From positions 620,001-684,000 of the forward strand of contig CAJVGD010000002.1 in the NCBI GenBank assembly GCA_910890315.1: a stretch of DNA of 64,000 nt. Direction: 5' to 3'. The translations under genes were made by a program, and so were the position numbers. Shown in pieces: positions 51,338 to 61,840 of this stretch. The notes under the pieces are model-generated. The model had not been told where the DNA came from and made no database searches. It worked only from the letters and a program-made list of their open reading frames with translations. The number at the start of each line of letters is the position of its first letter. The stretch's first letter is position 1. The DNA comes from Serendipita indica DSM 11827. Lineage: Eukaryota; Basidiomycota; Agaricomycetes; Sebacinales; Serendipitaceae.

Positions 51338-52514
51338 TTAGAAACCAATTGTGACGTTGTTCTTGAGGACACCCTTGAGCGGCCTCGGTGGGGGGTCGGG
51401 AATGCGGCGATGAGACATGCTAATCCTGACACCATGCTCATTCATCCAGCCTAAAGGAGGCTGTGAGCGATTGTTGGGCAAAGATGACATCCACATACCT
51501 TCTCCGACATCGGGATAGTCCCGAAGATAGGGAGGATACTCCTCGACGGCCGGTTTGTAGTGACCGGCGTTTGTCCATAGTTGGTCACCCCTGCGGTTGA
51601 AGCTAGGCAATACGTCAGCGAATGGCTCGTGGACAAGGCGTGGCAACAGAAGAAACAGTAAACTCGATCAGAGAGATAAGACGTACAATCTATGAGTAAT
51701 GTCAGCGTCACTGTGTGAAGAAAGCTACACGAGGTGCTCACCCTTTCGGTCGTGGCTTGTTGGGCGGTGGAGTGGGTTGGACGAGATCGTCATGCCATCG
51801 TACGCTGTGACCAGATCCAGTGCTTCCATACGAAGACGAGCGACCAGAATCATCTGTAGCCGAGCTGCTGGCAGGAGACACACACGGTGGCGGCCGGTGT
51901 CGGGAGTCCATCTTTGTGTACACACGACTTTCGATACCGTGGAAGGCACTGGTCGGTTCCGCGTCAACTGGGCTGAAAAACGACCTGCTGACACGTCGGG
52001 TTCGTCTGTCTCCAGTGTCAGATGCATATGCATGCGGATCCATCATCATTGCGTCTTCCTCCGACTCGGTGTCGTATGAGGCGCGAGGCATGACGAACCG
52101 TTGTCCACGCGAGGAAGATGCGTCTGCATAAAATTGTTGGGAGGGCATAACGCCGCCATAGGGCGCATGAGTTGGTGAGGGTGTGACGCCCACGGGCGAA
52201 CTTCCAAAGGGGATGAAATAAACGTTCTGGCCAGGAACCTTGTACATGGCTAGGTCTGCGTCGGGTGAAACTTCGAGAGGTGGTGGAATGATTTCAGAGT
52301 CGATGGGGCCGAGTGGAACGTGTCCTGGAGCCTGCGGTGTGGAGATAGAAACAATAGAAGCTGGGCGCGACGAGCTGGTGAAGAAAGATGAAGAAAATGA
52401 AGAAAAATTTGAAGTTGCTCGTCGCCTTCCGCTTGGGCGGGTCTCCTCTCCTCGTTGAGATGGTTGCAGGCAAGAAGTGTTCAGTGAAAGCTTTGTATCG
52501 GCATGGTAGCTCAT
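51338..52514 (-). CDS. Unknown Ser/Pro-rich protein with a short conserved-looking C-terminal motif
   Basis: Exons 51742-52514, 51499-51602 and 51338-51450 give 329 aa. The first 255 residues are Ser/Pro/Thr-rich and disordered, with a hydrophobic VYFIPFG patch. The C-terminal third carries a dense block (FNRRGDQLWTNAGHYKP, YPPYLRDYPDVGEGW, MNEHGVRIS, HRRIPDPPPRPLK) that I believe recurs in basidiomycete hypothetical proteins, though I cannot verify this here. The 48-bp intron at 51451-51498 could also be read through in frame; splicing is preferred because it restores EGWMNEHG. The 139-bp intron at 51603-51741 is long for this genome. No function can be given. Confidence 0.75.
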
Positions 52515-54107
52515 TTTGTCGAGTTTCGATATTCCTTATAAGTGGCCGTCGTGTGCCAGGGTGTGTGGTAAACGCGAGGCTGAGGTCCCTTTGCACTTGG
52601 GCCGATAACCTGTGTGCCCTCTTGCTTCGAAAGTAGTCTGATTGGTGAACACGCGCTCTCGATCTGATTGCGGCCTGTTCAACGTGTGAGACGGGTCCAG
52701 TGGTGCAGCAACTATGCGGTCGGGAGCAAGATCAGGACACTGGCTGATGCCGTGATTCCACCGTCGAAAAGTGGTCAGAAGCCTTAACCGCTGGACCCGC
52801 CTCGAGGCTGAAGGGCCGCATCTGGTTGGTCGGCCTGACGTCGATACATCATGCTGGTTGACTCGAGGAACCCCCCACGGTACGTCGAGAGGGGCTCCGT
52901 AAAGTGGAAAGAAATGCCAAAATGTCGTCGAAATTCGGACATGGGCTGTCGGACGCCCGTTGGGATCTCAACTGATAGAGACAGTCTCTTGGGGCAGCCG
53001 ACTCGAAAATGTGGCTCCAATGTGGCTCAGGCCAGCTGGACCGCATTTAGCCAATGGGAAGAGCGGATCTTGCAGAGATCGAGGGAAAGCCAATAGTAAA
53101 CCTGAGGGACGACTCTCTTGAATGCAAAGTGGCAGAAGAAGTGGGTCTCAGACCGAGAATAGCAAGCGAGTGGAGGCAGACTCGATCATCCGAAAGGTCT
53201 GGTGTCTGCTTGCCTTCTCCGGATTGTTGCAGCTTCGTGACCCGGGAAAGTTGCTATACGGTATCTTTAAGCTTGTCAGGGCCTGATAATGAGGTTTCCC
53301 CTAGTGGATTGACAACTTGTCGGCCATTCAACGCGGAGATGTTGCGTAGACCGCTGCACAAGCTCATCGTTCTGACGTCTGGGCGTTGCCTCGCTAGAGG
53401 TTGAGGGTTGAGCTCACTTCGGAAAGGACAACGGACCCGGAGACGGCGTTCCAGCTCCTCAGCCAACGCGTTGTAGCCGCAAGCAGTGCCGTCTCCGCAA
53501 CGCAGCAGCAGACATGGTCAACGAGAAGCGGTTCATAGACACCAAAAGCACCGCTCATGGACCCCCCTGGTGCGCGTTGTCCACTGCTTTTCGACGCGGA
53601 GACCGTAGAGCTCAGTTCGGCGTAGGCCAGCGTTCGACATCCAGCTTGATACAACATTCCAGAGTCATTGGAGTATGCTTCATCCCGCTACCGAGTTGCA
53701 GAGATACTTGGGCAAGGAGTTGGTTGGCGTCAAGGAGCTGAGAGGCCGAGTAGGCCGCAGACTCAGCTCCAGAATTGCCCAGGTAGAAGAGTCTAGCTCT
53801 ATAATCTTTGTTATTGATAATGTAATCCTTGGGATTTTGTTGCTTATTCGGTGGTGTCAAAGTCTCTAATTCTTAGTGCCCCCACATCTCGTTGGGAGGA
53901 GCCCTTCCTCCATAGAAACACTATTTACAATGCAATAACTCGGATTAATTACTGTCACCCTTGGTTGGTGCCAACCATTCAATCAAGGACAGAACAGCGC
54001 CAGGAGACTGCCCCTACTGTTCATACCAGCCTCAGATGGTACCCCTTGGGCACAACTGGGCGCCTCTGTGATTATAAGACATAGGTTAGATCTTGTTCTT
54101 GACCTCC
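52515..54107. other. Large gene-poor region with an inverted repeat
   Basis: 1.6 kb between the Ser/Pro-rich gene (-) and the F-box gene (+). Open frames are short and unsupported. An inverted repeat lies at 52691-52800. Apart from that I see nothing but presumed promoter sequence. Confidence 0.4.
52691..52800. repeat. Imperfect inverted repeat, 13-bp arms about 84 bp apart
   Basis: Arms ACGGGTCCAGTGG (52691-52703) and CCGCTGGACCCGC (52788-52800) pair at 11 of 13 positions. The outer stem resembles a tRNA acceptor stem, but no T-loop (GGTTCGANTCC) follows, so no tRNA is called. It may be the end-to-end remnant of a small nonautonomous element or a transcribed hairpin. Confidence 0.45.
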
Positions 54108-57100
54108 ATGGCCACCTTCAGCGCCCTACCGTACGACGTTACTTATCAGATACTTGACAACCTTTATGCAACAGACCTTCGAAGCCTCAAGTCTCTTTCG
54201 GCGACGTGTCGTCGAACGCGACATGAAGCGATTCCCATCATATTTGCCAGTCTCTATTTCTACGAAGACGCCCCAGTATACACCATTGACAACATGGTGG
54301 GAAGGATACTTGCAGTACTAATTAATCCGCAAATCCTTGCTAGCGTACGGTCAGGATAATCTCCCTACAATTCTCTATGGTTTGCAGTGCTGACAATGCT
54401 ACCAGACGATTTTGCATGCGAGCAGACGATGGCATGCACTTATCCCTTATTGTGTCATCGCTCTTTCGTCTTATCGCATCCATGCCCAACCTTCATGATC
54501 TCTACTTCGACGCACCAAGAACACTCGCAGCTCACCTTCGAATAGCCGCATCCCCACTCGACGTATTACTCCACGACGAAGAAATACCAATGAGTCTGGT
54601 CGCAGCATACTTAGATGCAAAGCCATTTGATACATCCACTTATCGACTTCCATCCGTCCAGAAACTTGTGCTTGCTTCTTGGGAGTGGTCTTTCCTAGCG
54701 GACTACTGTCCCCAGATGCAGATTCTAGAAGTACGAGGTTCAAGCGTCGGCTACAATAATCTTCGGGGCCAAAATTGTTTCGAAGTAGACATTGCGCACC
54801 TCTCGGTAACTCATCCAAATATCCGGTGCCTTCATCTAGATGATAGTGCCAGTATCGAAATAGTATCCGGCAAGTTACCTAACAGGTGTCTAACTCTGTT
54901 CTGATAGATTGATACAGCTCTTACCAAAAGCATGCCCAATATCGAGGAACTGGGCTTTCACAGTCCGGTGGCACCTTCAACCAATGCTCTCGTAAGTGGG
55001 TGCAGTCTATTTGATGCATGTTCATGCTACGTAACAGACTCATTTCTCCTCGTTTGGAAACTTGCATACACTCGCGCTTCCTGACATTTCCGATCTGAGG
55101 GGCATTCCGAGGTGGGATGAAAGTGCCTGTGACCTTTGCAAGGGGAGAGCGATGATAATCAGACAAGAAGTAGCCAAAGATGTCATTGAAGCTCTGCAAA
55201 CCCAGGTGGTCTCTCTAAGAGAGGTTCAATTTGGCTTCCATGCTAGACGTGAGGTATACCAACGGTCGGCTGATGGCACCTTTACCTACGTCAAGTTACT
55301 CTCGAGGCCATTCTATTACATGATGAAAGATGATGTCACACTATTCGATCCTCCTCCAAAGGAACCATCAGATCGAAAGGGCAAAGGCAAAGCCCAGAAG
55401 CCTTTTGGGACATCGTCCACATCCGACTCTCCCCCACATATCTATGCACCATATGGAGTTCGAAGGCTACATAGTCCATGTAGGCACAATGTTCCCCTCC
55501 GGCATGCTCAACAAAGTCGAAGTCGAAGCCCAAGCCCCAGGAGGCGCTCACGAACCCCACGGACTATTATAGTACGAGAAGATACACGCTCGCGTTCAAG
55601 AAGCCCGCAGATCGTTGGGACATCCGTGGCTTCCGGTCCCATCTCGGCCTCGAGTCCCATTTCAGCCCCCAGACGCTCAGGATTTCTAGGACGACTATTT
55701 CGTCGGAAGCGCTCACCAAATCAGGACCGGGTAGATGCTTCTGAACCAAGAAATGAGCAATCCCCGCCTCGACGTGAAGTCTTCAACTCGAGAGGTCGGT
55801 CTCGGTCACCTCAAACCAGCACGGCTTCATCTCCCAGAAACCCTGAGACTTCCTATGATTCTTCGCTTCCGGTCGTTGTGACCCAAGGACGAAGCGCTAG
55901 CTCTTCACCGGTTCGAGCGCGCTCATTTTTTCGACACACCCGTTCACCGTCACCGAGACGTTACCGTTGCTCTAGGAGTCTGATGAGACGCTATTCTAGG
56001 AGTCCAAGAAGATATTACTCTCGGGGTTCGAGAAGTATAATTATTCCCCAGAACCATTGTAGAGATGCTCGAAGACAGACGTAGATCACTCTCGCCGTTC
56101 ATTCGATACCGCCCAGGGTATGGCGCATTCGAACGATCCTTCTCGCGCCGCCTTGCGCGCTCACGGTCCCGGCCACGAATCATCATGCCACAGGCATTCT
56201 ACCGCCGCAGTCGCAGTCGCAGTCGCAGTCGCAGTCGCAGCCCCAGAATCATTATCGAACCTTCTGTTCCGTTGCGCCACTATTCGCAACCGATTATCGT
56301 TGAGGGGGCCAGATCCAGCCAGGAGCCCCAACCTATTATCATTCCAGAACGCTCAAAGCCTACCCGTCCGATCATTATTGAGGAACCCAGAAACACACAT
56401 AGTCATGGCTTTTTAGGTCGTCTATTTGGTGGCCGCTACACTTCACCACAGATCATTACTACAGGCAGTGGACGATCGAGATATCCAGAACCCATATTGA
56501 GAAAGCATTCTCCTATGTCACAACCAATCATCGTGACGGATACTGTACGTCGCTCTCCCTGGACTTCACGTTCACCGAGACGCTACTATAGTCGCCGTTC
56601 GCGAAGTCCACAAGTGATTGTGACGGAATCAGGCTTTATCCCCAGGAATCGGTCGCCTTCCCGTCCATTCCGATCACGCAGCCGCTCTTATTCCCCTCGG
56701 ATCAACGTAGCCGATTCACCTCCTCATCGCTCAGGCTTCTTGCATAGACGGTCTCGTTCACCTATTATAATCGATGAGAGGCGCTCTACTTCGCCTCGAG
56801 TGGTCGTAGAGGATCGACCGCTTGATCGCTTCCCCTCGTCGCGTAGACAGTCTCGCTCACCCATATCGTTCATAAACGGACAGAGCCATCGAGCCAGGTC
56901 GCCTATTATAGTTACAAGCACTAGGAGATCTCGCTCACGCTCAAGCACATATTCGCCACGTCTCACGACACGAAGTCGATCACACTCCCCGGCACGTCAG
57001 CAGTTTGGATCGCGGACGCGTTTGAGTCGAAGCAGATCCCCTGTAACACACTTCTACCAGGGTGATAGGACCCCACCGAGCCGTGGTCGCTCGCCCTCTC

Positions 57101-57174
57101 GCATTGCCCTAGGCAGAGGAAGGGTCACCTCACCTACACGTGACGAAACACCTGCGGAGCAGAAGAGTTTGTAG
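54108..57174 (+). CDS. F-box-like protein with RS-rich C-terminal tail, frame interrupted by one apparent indel
   Basis: Exons 54108-54349, 54388-54862, 54908-54991 and 55038-56084 give 615 aa up to a stop at 56084. The N-terminus (ALPYDVTYQILDNLYATDLRSLKSLSATCR) is F-box-like, followed by leucine-rich-repeat-like blocks (IRCLHLDDSASIE, NLHTLALPDIS). From about residue 400 the sequence becomes RS/SP-rich (SRSRSPSPRRRSRTPR). At the stop, frame +1 opens and continues this RS style for 1.1 kb to 57174 with no stop, sharing recurrent GFLGRLF and RSPRRYYSR units with the upstream part. One extra base in the CCCC run near 56046-56049 would explain the switch. Whether it is real or a sequencing error is open. 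F-box protein of an SCF ubiquitin ligase with a disordered RS tail is the best description. Confidence 0.75.
56206..56240 (+). repeat. Hexanucleotide tandem repeat (CGCAGT)n encoding Arg-Ser
   Basis: About 5.8 copies of CGCAGT, coding an SRSRSRS run in the RS tail. A slippage-prone microsatellite. Confidence 0.85.
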
Positions 57175-57206
57175 ATGGGTGATTATACTTCCAAAAGGAA
57201 ATACAT

Positions 57207-58480
57207 TTATTGTATTTGATCCAGCGTCGCCTTTAGTCGCTCCAATAAAGTCTTGTTCTCCTCTTCTGTTCCAATAGTGACCCGTAAACAGCCGGTACAT
57301 CCCAACTCCTTTCCTCTGAATCTGACTACGACGCCTTGAGTCTCGGCCATGGCCTGGTAAACCTTTTCTGCCCTGACATTGTCCGGCTTGCCCGTTTGCC
57401 TGTTCAAGACGGGCACCATGATAAAGTTGGCATCCAACCCACCGATATAGGGACCAAGGTCCTGCTTCATCTCATTGAAGGCCTCGAGTAGGAATTGGCG
57501 CCCCTGAATGAGCTTTTGTACCTTGTCTCGCATCGTAGCTATTGACTCTTCCGAGAGGGCTTGCATCGCAAGTGTCGCAGTGGGACCGGAAATGTTATAA
57601 GGGGCCTTGGTGTTGGAGAGGATCTGATTGAGCTCGGGCGAAGAGAATGCAAATCCGAGCCGTATGGATGCAAGGCCAAAGCTCTTGCTCATCGTCTGCA
57701 AGACGACGAGATTTGGATAGTTGGGAAGGAGGATCGTAGCTGACATGGATACGCCTGGGTGGGATGCTTGTGTAAAGTCGATATAGGCTTCATCGACGAT
57801 GACGAGGCCTTTGAATGAGGGCGAATCGAGAACTTGTTGAATGGCTGAGAGGGATACGGTTGCGCCTGTTGGGTTACCTGGCGAGCAGAAGAAGATCATT
57901 TTGATTGCCGGGTCCTGCTCTGTAGCCTCGAGTATCTATCTGAAATAAGTATGAAGGTAGCTGTGTCCATTGCCACTCACCTTGTCGACTTGGACAGTAA
58001 ACCGACCTCCAGTGGTGTCCTGCGGGATTTTTACAACCCCAACGTCATTGATTTGGGCACAGACAGCATACATGCCATAGGTTGGAGGACAGATGAGGAC
58101 CTTGTCCTTTCCCGGTACGCAGGCGACGCGGAAGAGGAGGTCGATAACCTCATCTGAGCCAACACCCAGGAACACATTCTCAATACCAGTAACTCCTCTT
58201 AGTTTTGCGTATGCACTCTTGATCTGCGGATGAGACGGGTCGGGGTATCTGTGCAATGGGCTTGCGAGATGCTGGGCGAGCAAGAGGTCTGGCTCATTGT
58301 TTCCATTAGCCTGGTATGAGTCTTTTTGTTTACTGCTGTTGCAATAGAGTGACCGTACGAGTTTTCGTTTGCGTCGAGGAGAATGCCACTCTGATAGTCG
58401 TCTCTTGCGCAACGATAGGGATGGAGGGCTAGAATATTTGGACGAATAATCGCCTCGAGGGAAAAGTGATCCACAGGCAT
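57207..58480 (-). CDS. HIS5: Histidinol-phosphate aminotransferase
   Basis: Exons 58354-58480, 57981-58288 and 57207-57935 give 387 aa, the family's normal length. This PLP enzyme makes histidinol phosphate from imidazole acetol phosphate and glutamate in histidine synthesis. Motifs include ILLDANENSYG, SPLHRYPDPSHPQIK, GVGSDEVIDLLFR, FFCSPGNPTGA, LVIVDEAYIDF, the PLP lysine in QTMSKSFGLASIRLG, and GCLRVTIGTEEEN at the end. The 65-bp first intron (58289-58353) is chosen because it joins ENSYG to DLLLAQHL in frame with a branch-site-like CTAAT; other options break the frame. HIS5 is the yeast name. Confidence 0.95.
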
Positions 58481-58586
58481 CGTCAAGGTCAGCTCCAAGT
58501 TGCTGGCGCCGTGACTCGAGTTATCGCATACACGCGAACGAAACCAAACAACTCGGCCGTAAACTCAGCCACAACTAATAATCCAG
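58481..58586. promoter_or_regulatory. 106-bp divergent promoter of HIS5-like and CIA1-like genes
   Basis: Two outward-facing start codons are 106 bp apart, so regulation of the amino-acid and Fe-S genes may be coupled. No TGACTC (Gcn4-type) site is seen on a quick reading; a TGACTCGAG sits on the + strand at 58512-58520. Confidence 0.4.
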
Positions 58587-59891
58587 ATGGACGGCCAAGG
58601 CGAGCAAGAAACATCCTACAAGCTTGTACAAATTGCAGTTCTCGAGGGTCACTCGGATCGCGTTTGGTGTGCGGCCTGGAACCCCGTCCAGCAACTGATA
58701 GCAAGCTGTTCCGCAGACAAATCAGTCAGGATGTGGTCATATCTACGTAAAAAGCCAGAAGAGGATCAAGAATCAGAAGACAATACGCGTCTAGAGTTTC
58801 AGCCAGCAACAGAAATCGCGACGGGACATCGCAAGACGGTCCGCTCGATCGCGTGGGCTCCTTCAGGGAAAACACTAGCATCAGCATCGTTTGATTCGTC
58901 CATCAGCATCTGGGAACGCACACCAGGTGATGAGGAGCAAGGCGAGACCTTGGGCGAGTGGGAATGTATAAGCACGCTCGAGGGTCACGATAGCGAGTGT
59001 AAGAGTGTCGCATACTCGAGTGACGGAAACTTGATCGCGTCTTGCTCCCGCGACAAGAGCGTCTGGATTTGGGAAGGTGAGGTCACCGCTTACTTCCTCC
59101 CATTCTTCTTTTCTGATCGTGTCCACGAAAGGATAGTCCAACCAGACTCGGATTTCGAATGCCTAAGCGTGCTCATGCACCACACCCAAGACGTAAAATG
59201 CGTGGCGTGGCACCCTACAGAAGAGGTGTGTCTTCGAGTCTGGAGAGGATGTCATTCTTAACATTCAACAGCTGCTTGCATCTGCCTCGTATGATGACAA
59301 CATCCTCCTCTATGTGGATGATCCTTCCGACGACTGGTTTCCGTTTACTACTCTTTCGGGTCACACATCTACAGTCTGGTCGCTCGCCTTCTCACCGTGT
59401 GGATTGCTACTCGCATCCTGCTCAGACGATCGAACCATACGGATATGGCAGCGATACCCTAAGCTACCCGTCGTTGGTCCCAATCAAGTTGTTCGCATTG
59501 GCGCAGGGAGTAGTACAGCAGCAGAAGGGCAGTGGAAGATTGCATTGGTGATACCGGATGCGCACGAAAGAAGTATCTACTCTGTCTCTTGGACCAAATC
59601 GCCAGTAGCACAAGACGACAATGACAGGGGGTGGCTCGCGAGTGCTGGTGGTGATGGACGAATCAAGATTTGGCGTATAGATGTACGTATCGACTCTGTA
59701 GTTTGCCATTGCACTCACATGCCTAGGTCGACGCTGAAAAAACCGTATCCCACACATTCATGGCAGAGATGACAGACTCTCACGGCGTATCAGACGTAAA
59801 TTGCGTCACTTGGTCTCCATTAGAGCCCGGGTTGTTAGCTAGTACAGGTGACGATTGTGCCACACGAATCTGGAGAGTAAGCACCGCATAG
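58587..59891 (+). CDS. CIA1: CIA1/CIAO1-type WD40 protein, cytosolic Fe-S assembly
   Basis: Exons 58587-59076, 59137-59225, 59272-59682 and 59727-59891 give 384 aa arranged as a seven-blade WD40 propeller. GH and WD-type pairs recur: LEGHSDRVWCAAWNP...SADKSVRMW, TGHRKTVRSIAWAPSG...SFDSSISIWER, LEGHDSECKSVAYSSDG...SRDKSVWIWE, MHHTQDVKCVAWHPTEE, LSGHTSTVWSLAFSPCG...SDDRTIRIWQ, DAHERSIYSVSW and a final SDVNCVTWSP...TGDDCATRIWR. Order and length match CIAO1/Cia1, which with Met18 and Cia2 delivers Fe-S clusters to nuclear and cytosolic proteins. Its 3' end is 22 bp from that of the convergent kinase gene. Confidence 0.95.
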
Positions 59892-59913
59892 GCTGGCATT
59901 AAAAACTACGCTT

Positions 59914-61667
59914 TCATAGTAATTTCATGACGTTGAGAGACGTGTTAAGTCCATTTGAAGTCGCTTCGTCCTCGAGGCCCAATTCTTTCAGTACCAGACC
60001 TTCTTCCCATCCATCCCACTCGAGCACCTTGTGAGCACGTCTCCAGGTCGCGCGTTCCTTTTCAGCTCGAAGCCACAGTCGTGCAGCCGGGTCGTCGAGT
60101 TTTGCCATTTCTTCCCTAAACATTTCCGCTTCCGAGTCATTGGGGTTCGTAGCCAGGAATGCCGGAAGATGAGCACATTGCCATAGCGGTCGAATGCATG
60201 TTGATTCCCAGTCGATTATGCAGGTCTGTGCCTTGTCAGCGATCGGTTTGAACCTACAGTCAAAGACTCACAATCTCCGATGGGTCATGCTCGTCCACAA
60301 AGATATTTGCGAGACTGAGGTCATGCAAATCGAGCGAAAACGCGTCAAGCTCGTCGCGCTTCATGGAACCGACGCCTAGATTGCGCATATACTTTTTGAA
60401 CTGGTCCATCTCCGCCCGCACAGTTTCGACTCGTTGATAGGCATATGATACAAGGAGAGACGAGCGTTGCATCGTCCGGTAATCCCTGTAATAAATCTCG
60501 CCGTCATCTTCATCCTCTTCGTCCGAGGAGGATGGGGCGGATGTACCAGCTTCTGGTGGCCGATGTGGTCTGTGCGATGTGACACGGCCTTCCGACTCTT
60601 TCCTGACTGCGTCTATTTCGCGCTCGCAGCATGCCACCAGGTATGCCTCGAATGAGGACCATGGCCCACGATCAAGTTGTTGCAGTCCTCGTCCTTCGCC
60701 AAAGAATGGCCAGCTGACGATGGGTCCTACAGAGAAAGTAGGGATAATATGTGCTAATGTGGGAAAGGTCGGACTTGGCGCAGAGCTGAGTGGGGTCAAT
60801 GGCGGGCGAGTACCCAACGAGCTCCGAGAGCGTAGTTTTGGTGTTCCGGGACGTGATACAGATGGTGTCTGGGGTACAGAGGGTGCGACTGCGGGACTAC
60901 GGGTCGAATAGAGGGATCCAATCGCGTTGAAGCGGTGTTTAAAGAGCGTAAGCATGTGGGAAGCGAGGTTGGACAGTAATTGTCGTTTCTCATCCATGTC
61001 CATTTGACGATGAACCCGGAGAAGGGGCACTCCCTTGGCCTGTGATAATGGATCGGTTACGACCAAGGCGAACACGTGTAGACCGACGGACCTTTGACAT
61101 GATGATATACTCTGCACCGAGTTCATTATACTGGTTAGATTCATAGTAGTAGACTTCAGGAACGGGGACCGTCGTCTTTGTGCGGATATAGTCGAGGGTG
61201 GCGACCTGATCAAACGCGGCTGTTAGATGCATTGTCCGCTCAAAGTCAGTGTAACCTACGAACTTCGGACTCAGTTTTTATCCGGGGCATAAATCGGCGC
61301 GCCATGCGCATGACGACTTCTTCGCCGTCCTTGAACAAGACGAGAAATGCCTGACAACTCGTTAATGACCAAATAATAGTCCCCTTCGACGCATGTACCT
61401 TGTGAAATGTGCCTAGTGGTGCATTATCAGTACTCCAGGCGCGTCATGCCACCGATAGAACATACCCGAGCTGAGAAACTTGATACGCACAACCTCTTGG
61501 CCCATCTTTGCGCGCATCACGTCCCTGAGTGTTTTCCTGTCAACTGGGAATGGATGATCGCCATCTGCGAGAATCTCCTTGACCCGATCCAATGCTTCGA
61601 TGGGATCCTCTTCCTCAGATGGTGGCGTCTGGACGTGCGAATGGTGTGGAATCATTAGATGGTGCAT
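59914..61667 (-). CDS. APH-like phosphotransferase (aminoglycoside phosphotransferase/choline kinase fold)
   Basis: Exons 61466-61667, 61399-61412, 61264-61350, 61092-61205, 60272-61039 and 59914-60225 give 498 aa. Kinase-like features: TFHKAFLVLFKDGEEVVMRMARRF (Lys region), ESEVATLDYIRTKTTVPVPEVY, the Brenner motif LHDLSLANIFVD (Asp and Asn), and IIDWEST (metal-binding Asp). A long Ser/Pro-rich insertion (about residues 195-255) interrupts the kinase fold. Such APH domain proteins are common in fungi, mostly of unknown substrate. Exon 2 is just 14 nt, borders GT/AG, and is required for continuous frame. Convergent with CIA1. Confidence 0.85.
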
Positions 61668-61840
61668 CTTGTCTCCACAAATGCGGGTTTTATGGTCCGC
61701 CTGCGGAATGTGATTGTAGAGAACGGGTCGAAATTTAGATTCTCTATATACTCGCGGACTACCGATATGTTATCGCCTCATAGCCGATCGGGGCGGCAAA
61801 GCACTGGTGGTGACTAATAGGACTGCGTGTATTACGCGTC
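61668..61840. other. Short spacer between two tandem minus-strand genes
   Basis: Promoter of the APH-like gene and the 3' end of the F-box/LRR gene. No separate feature is visible. Confidence 0.4.
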
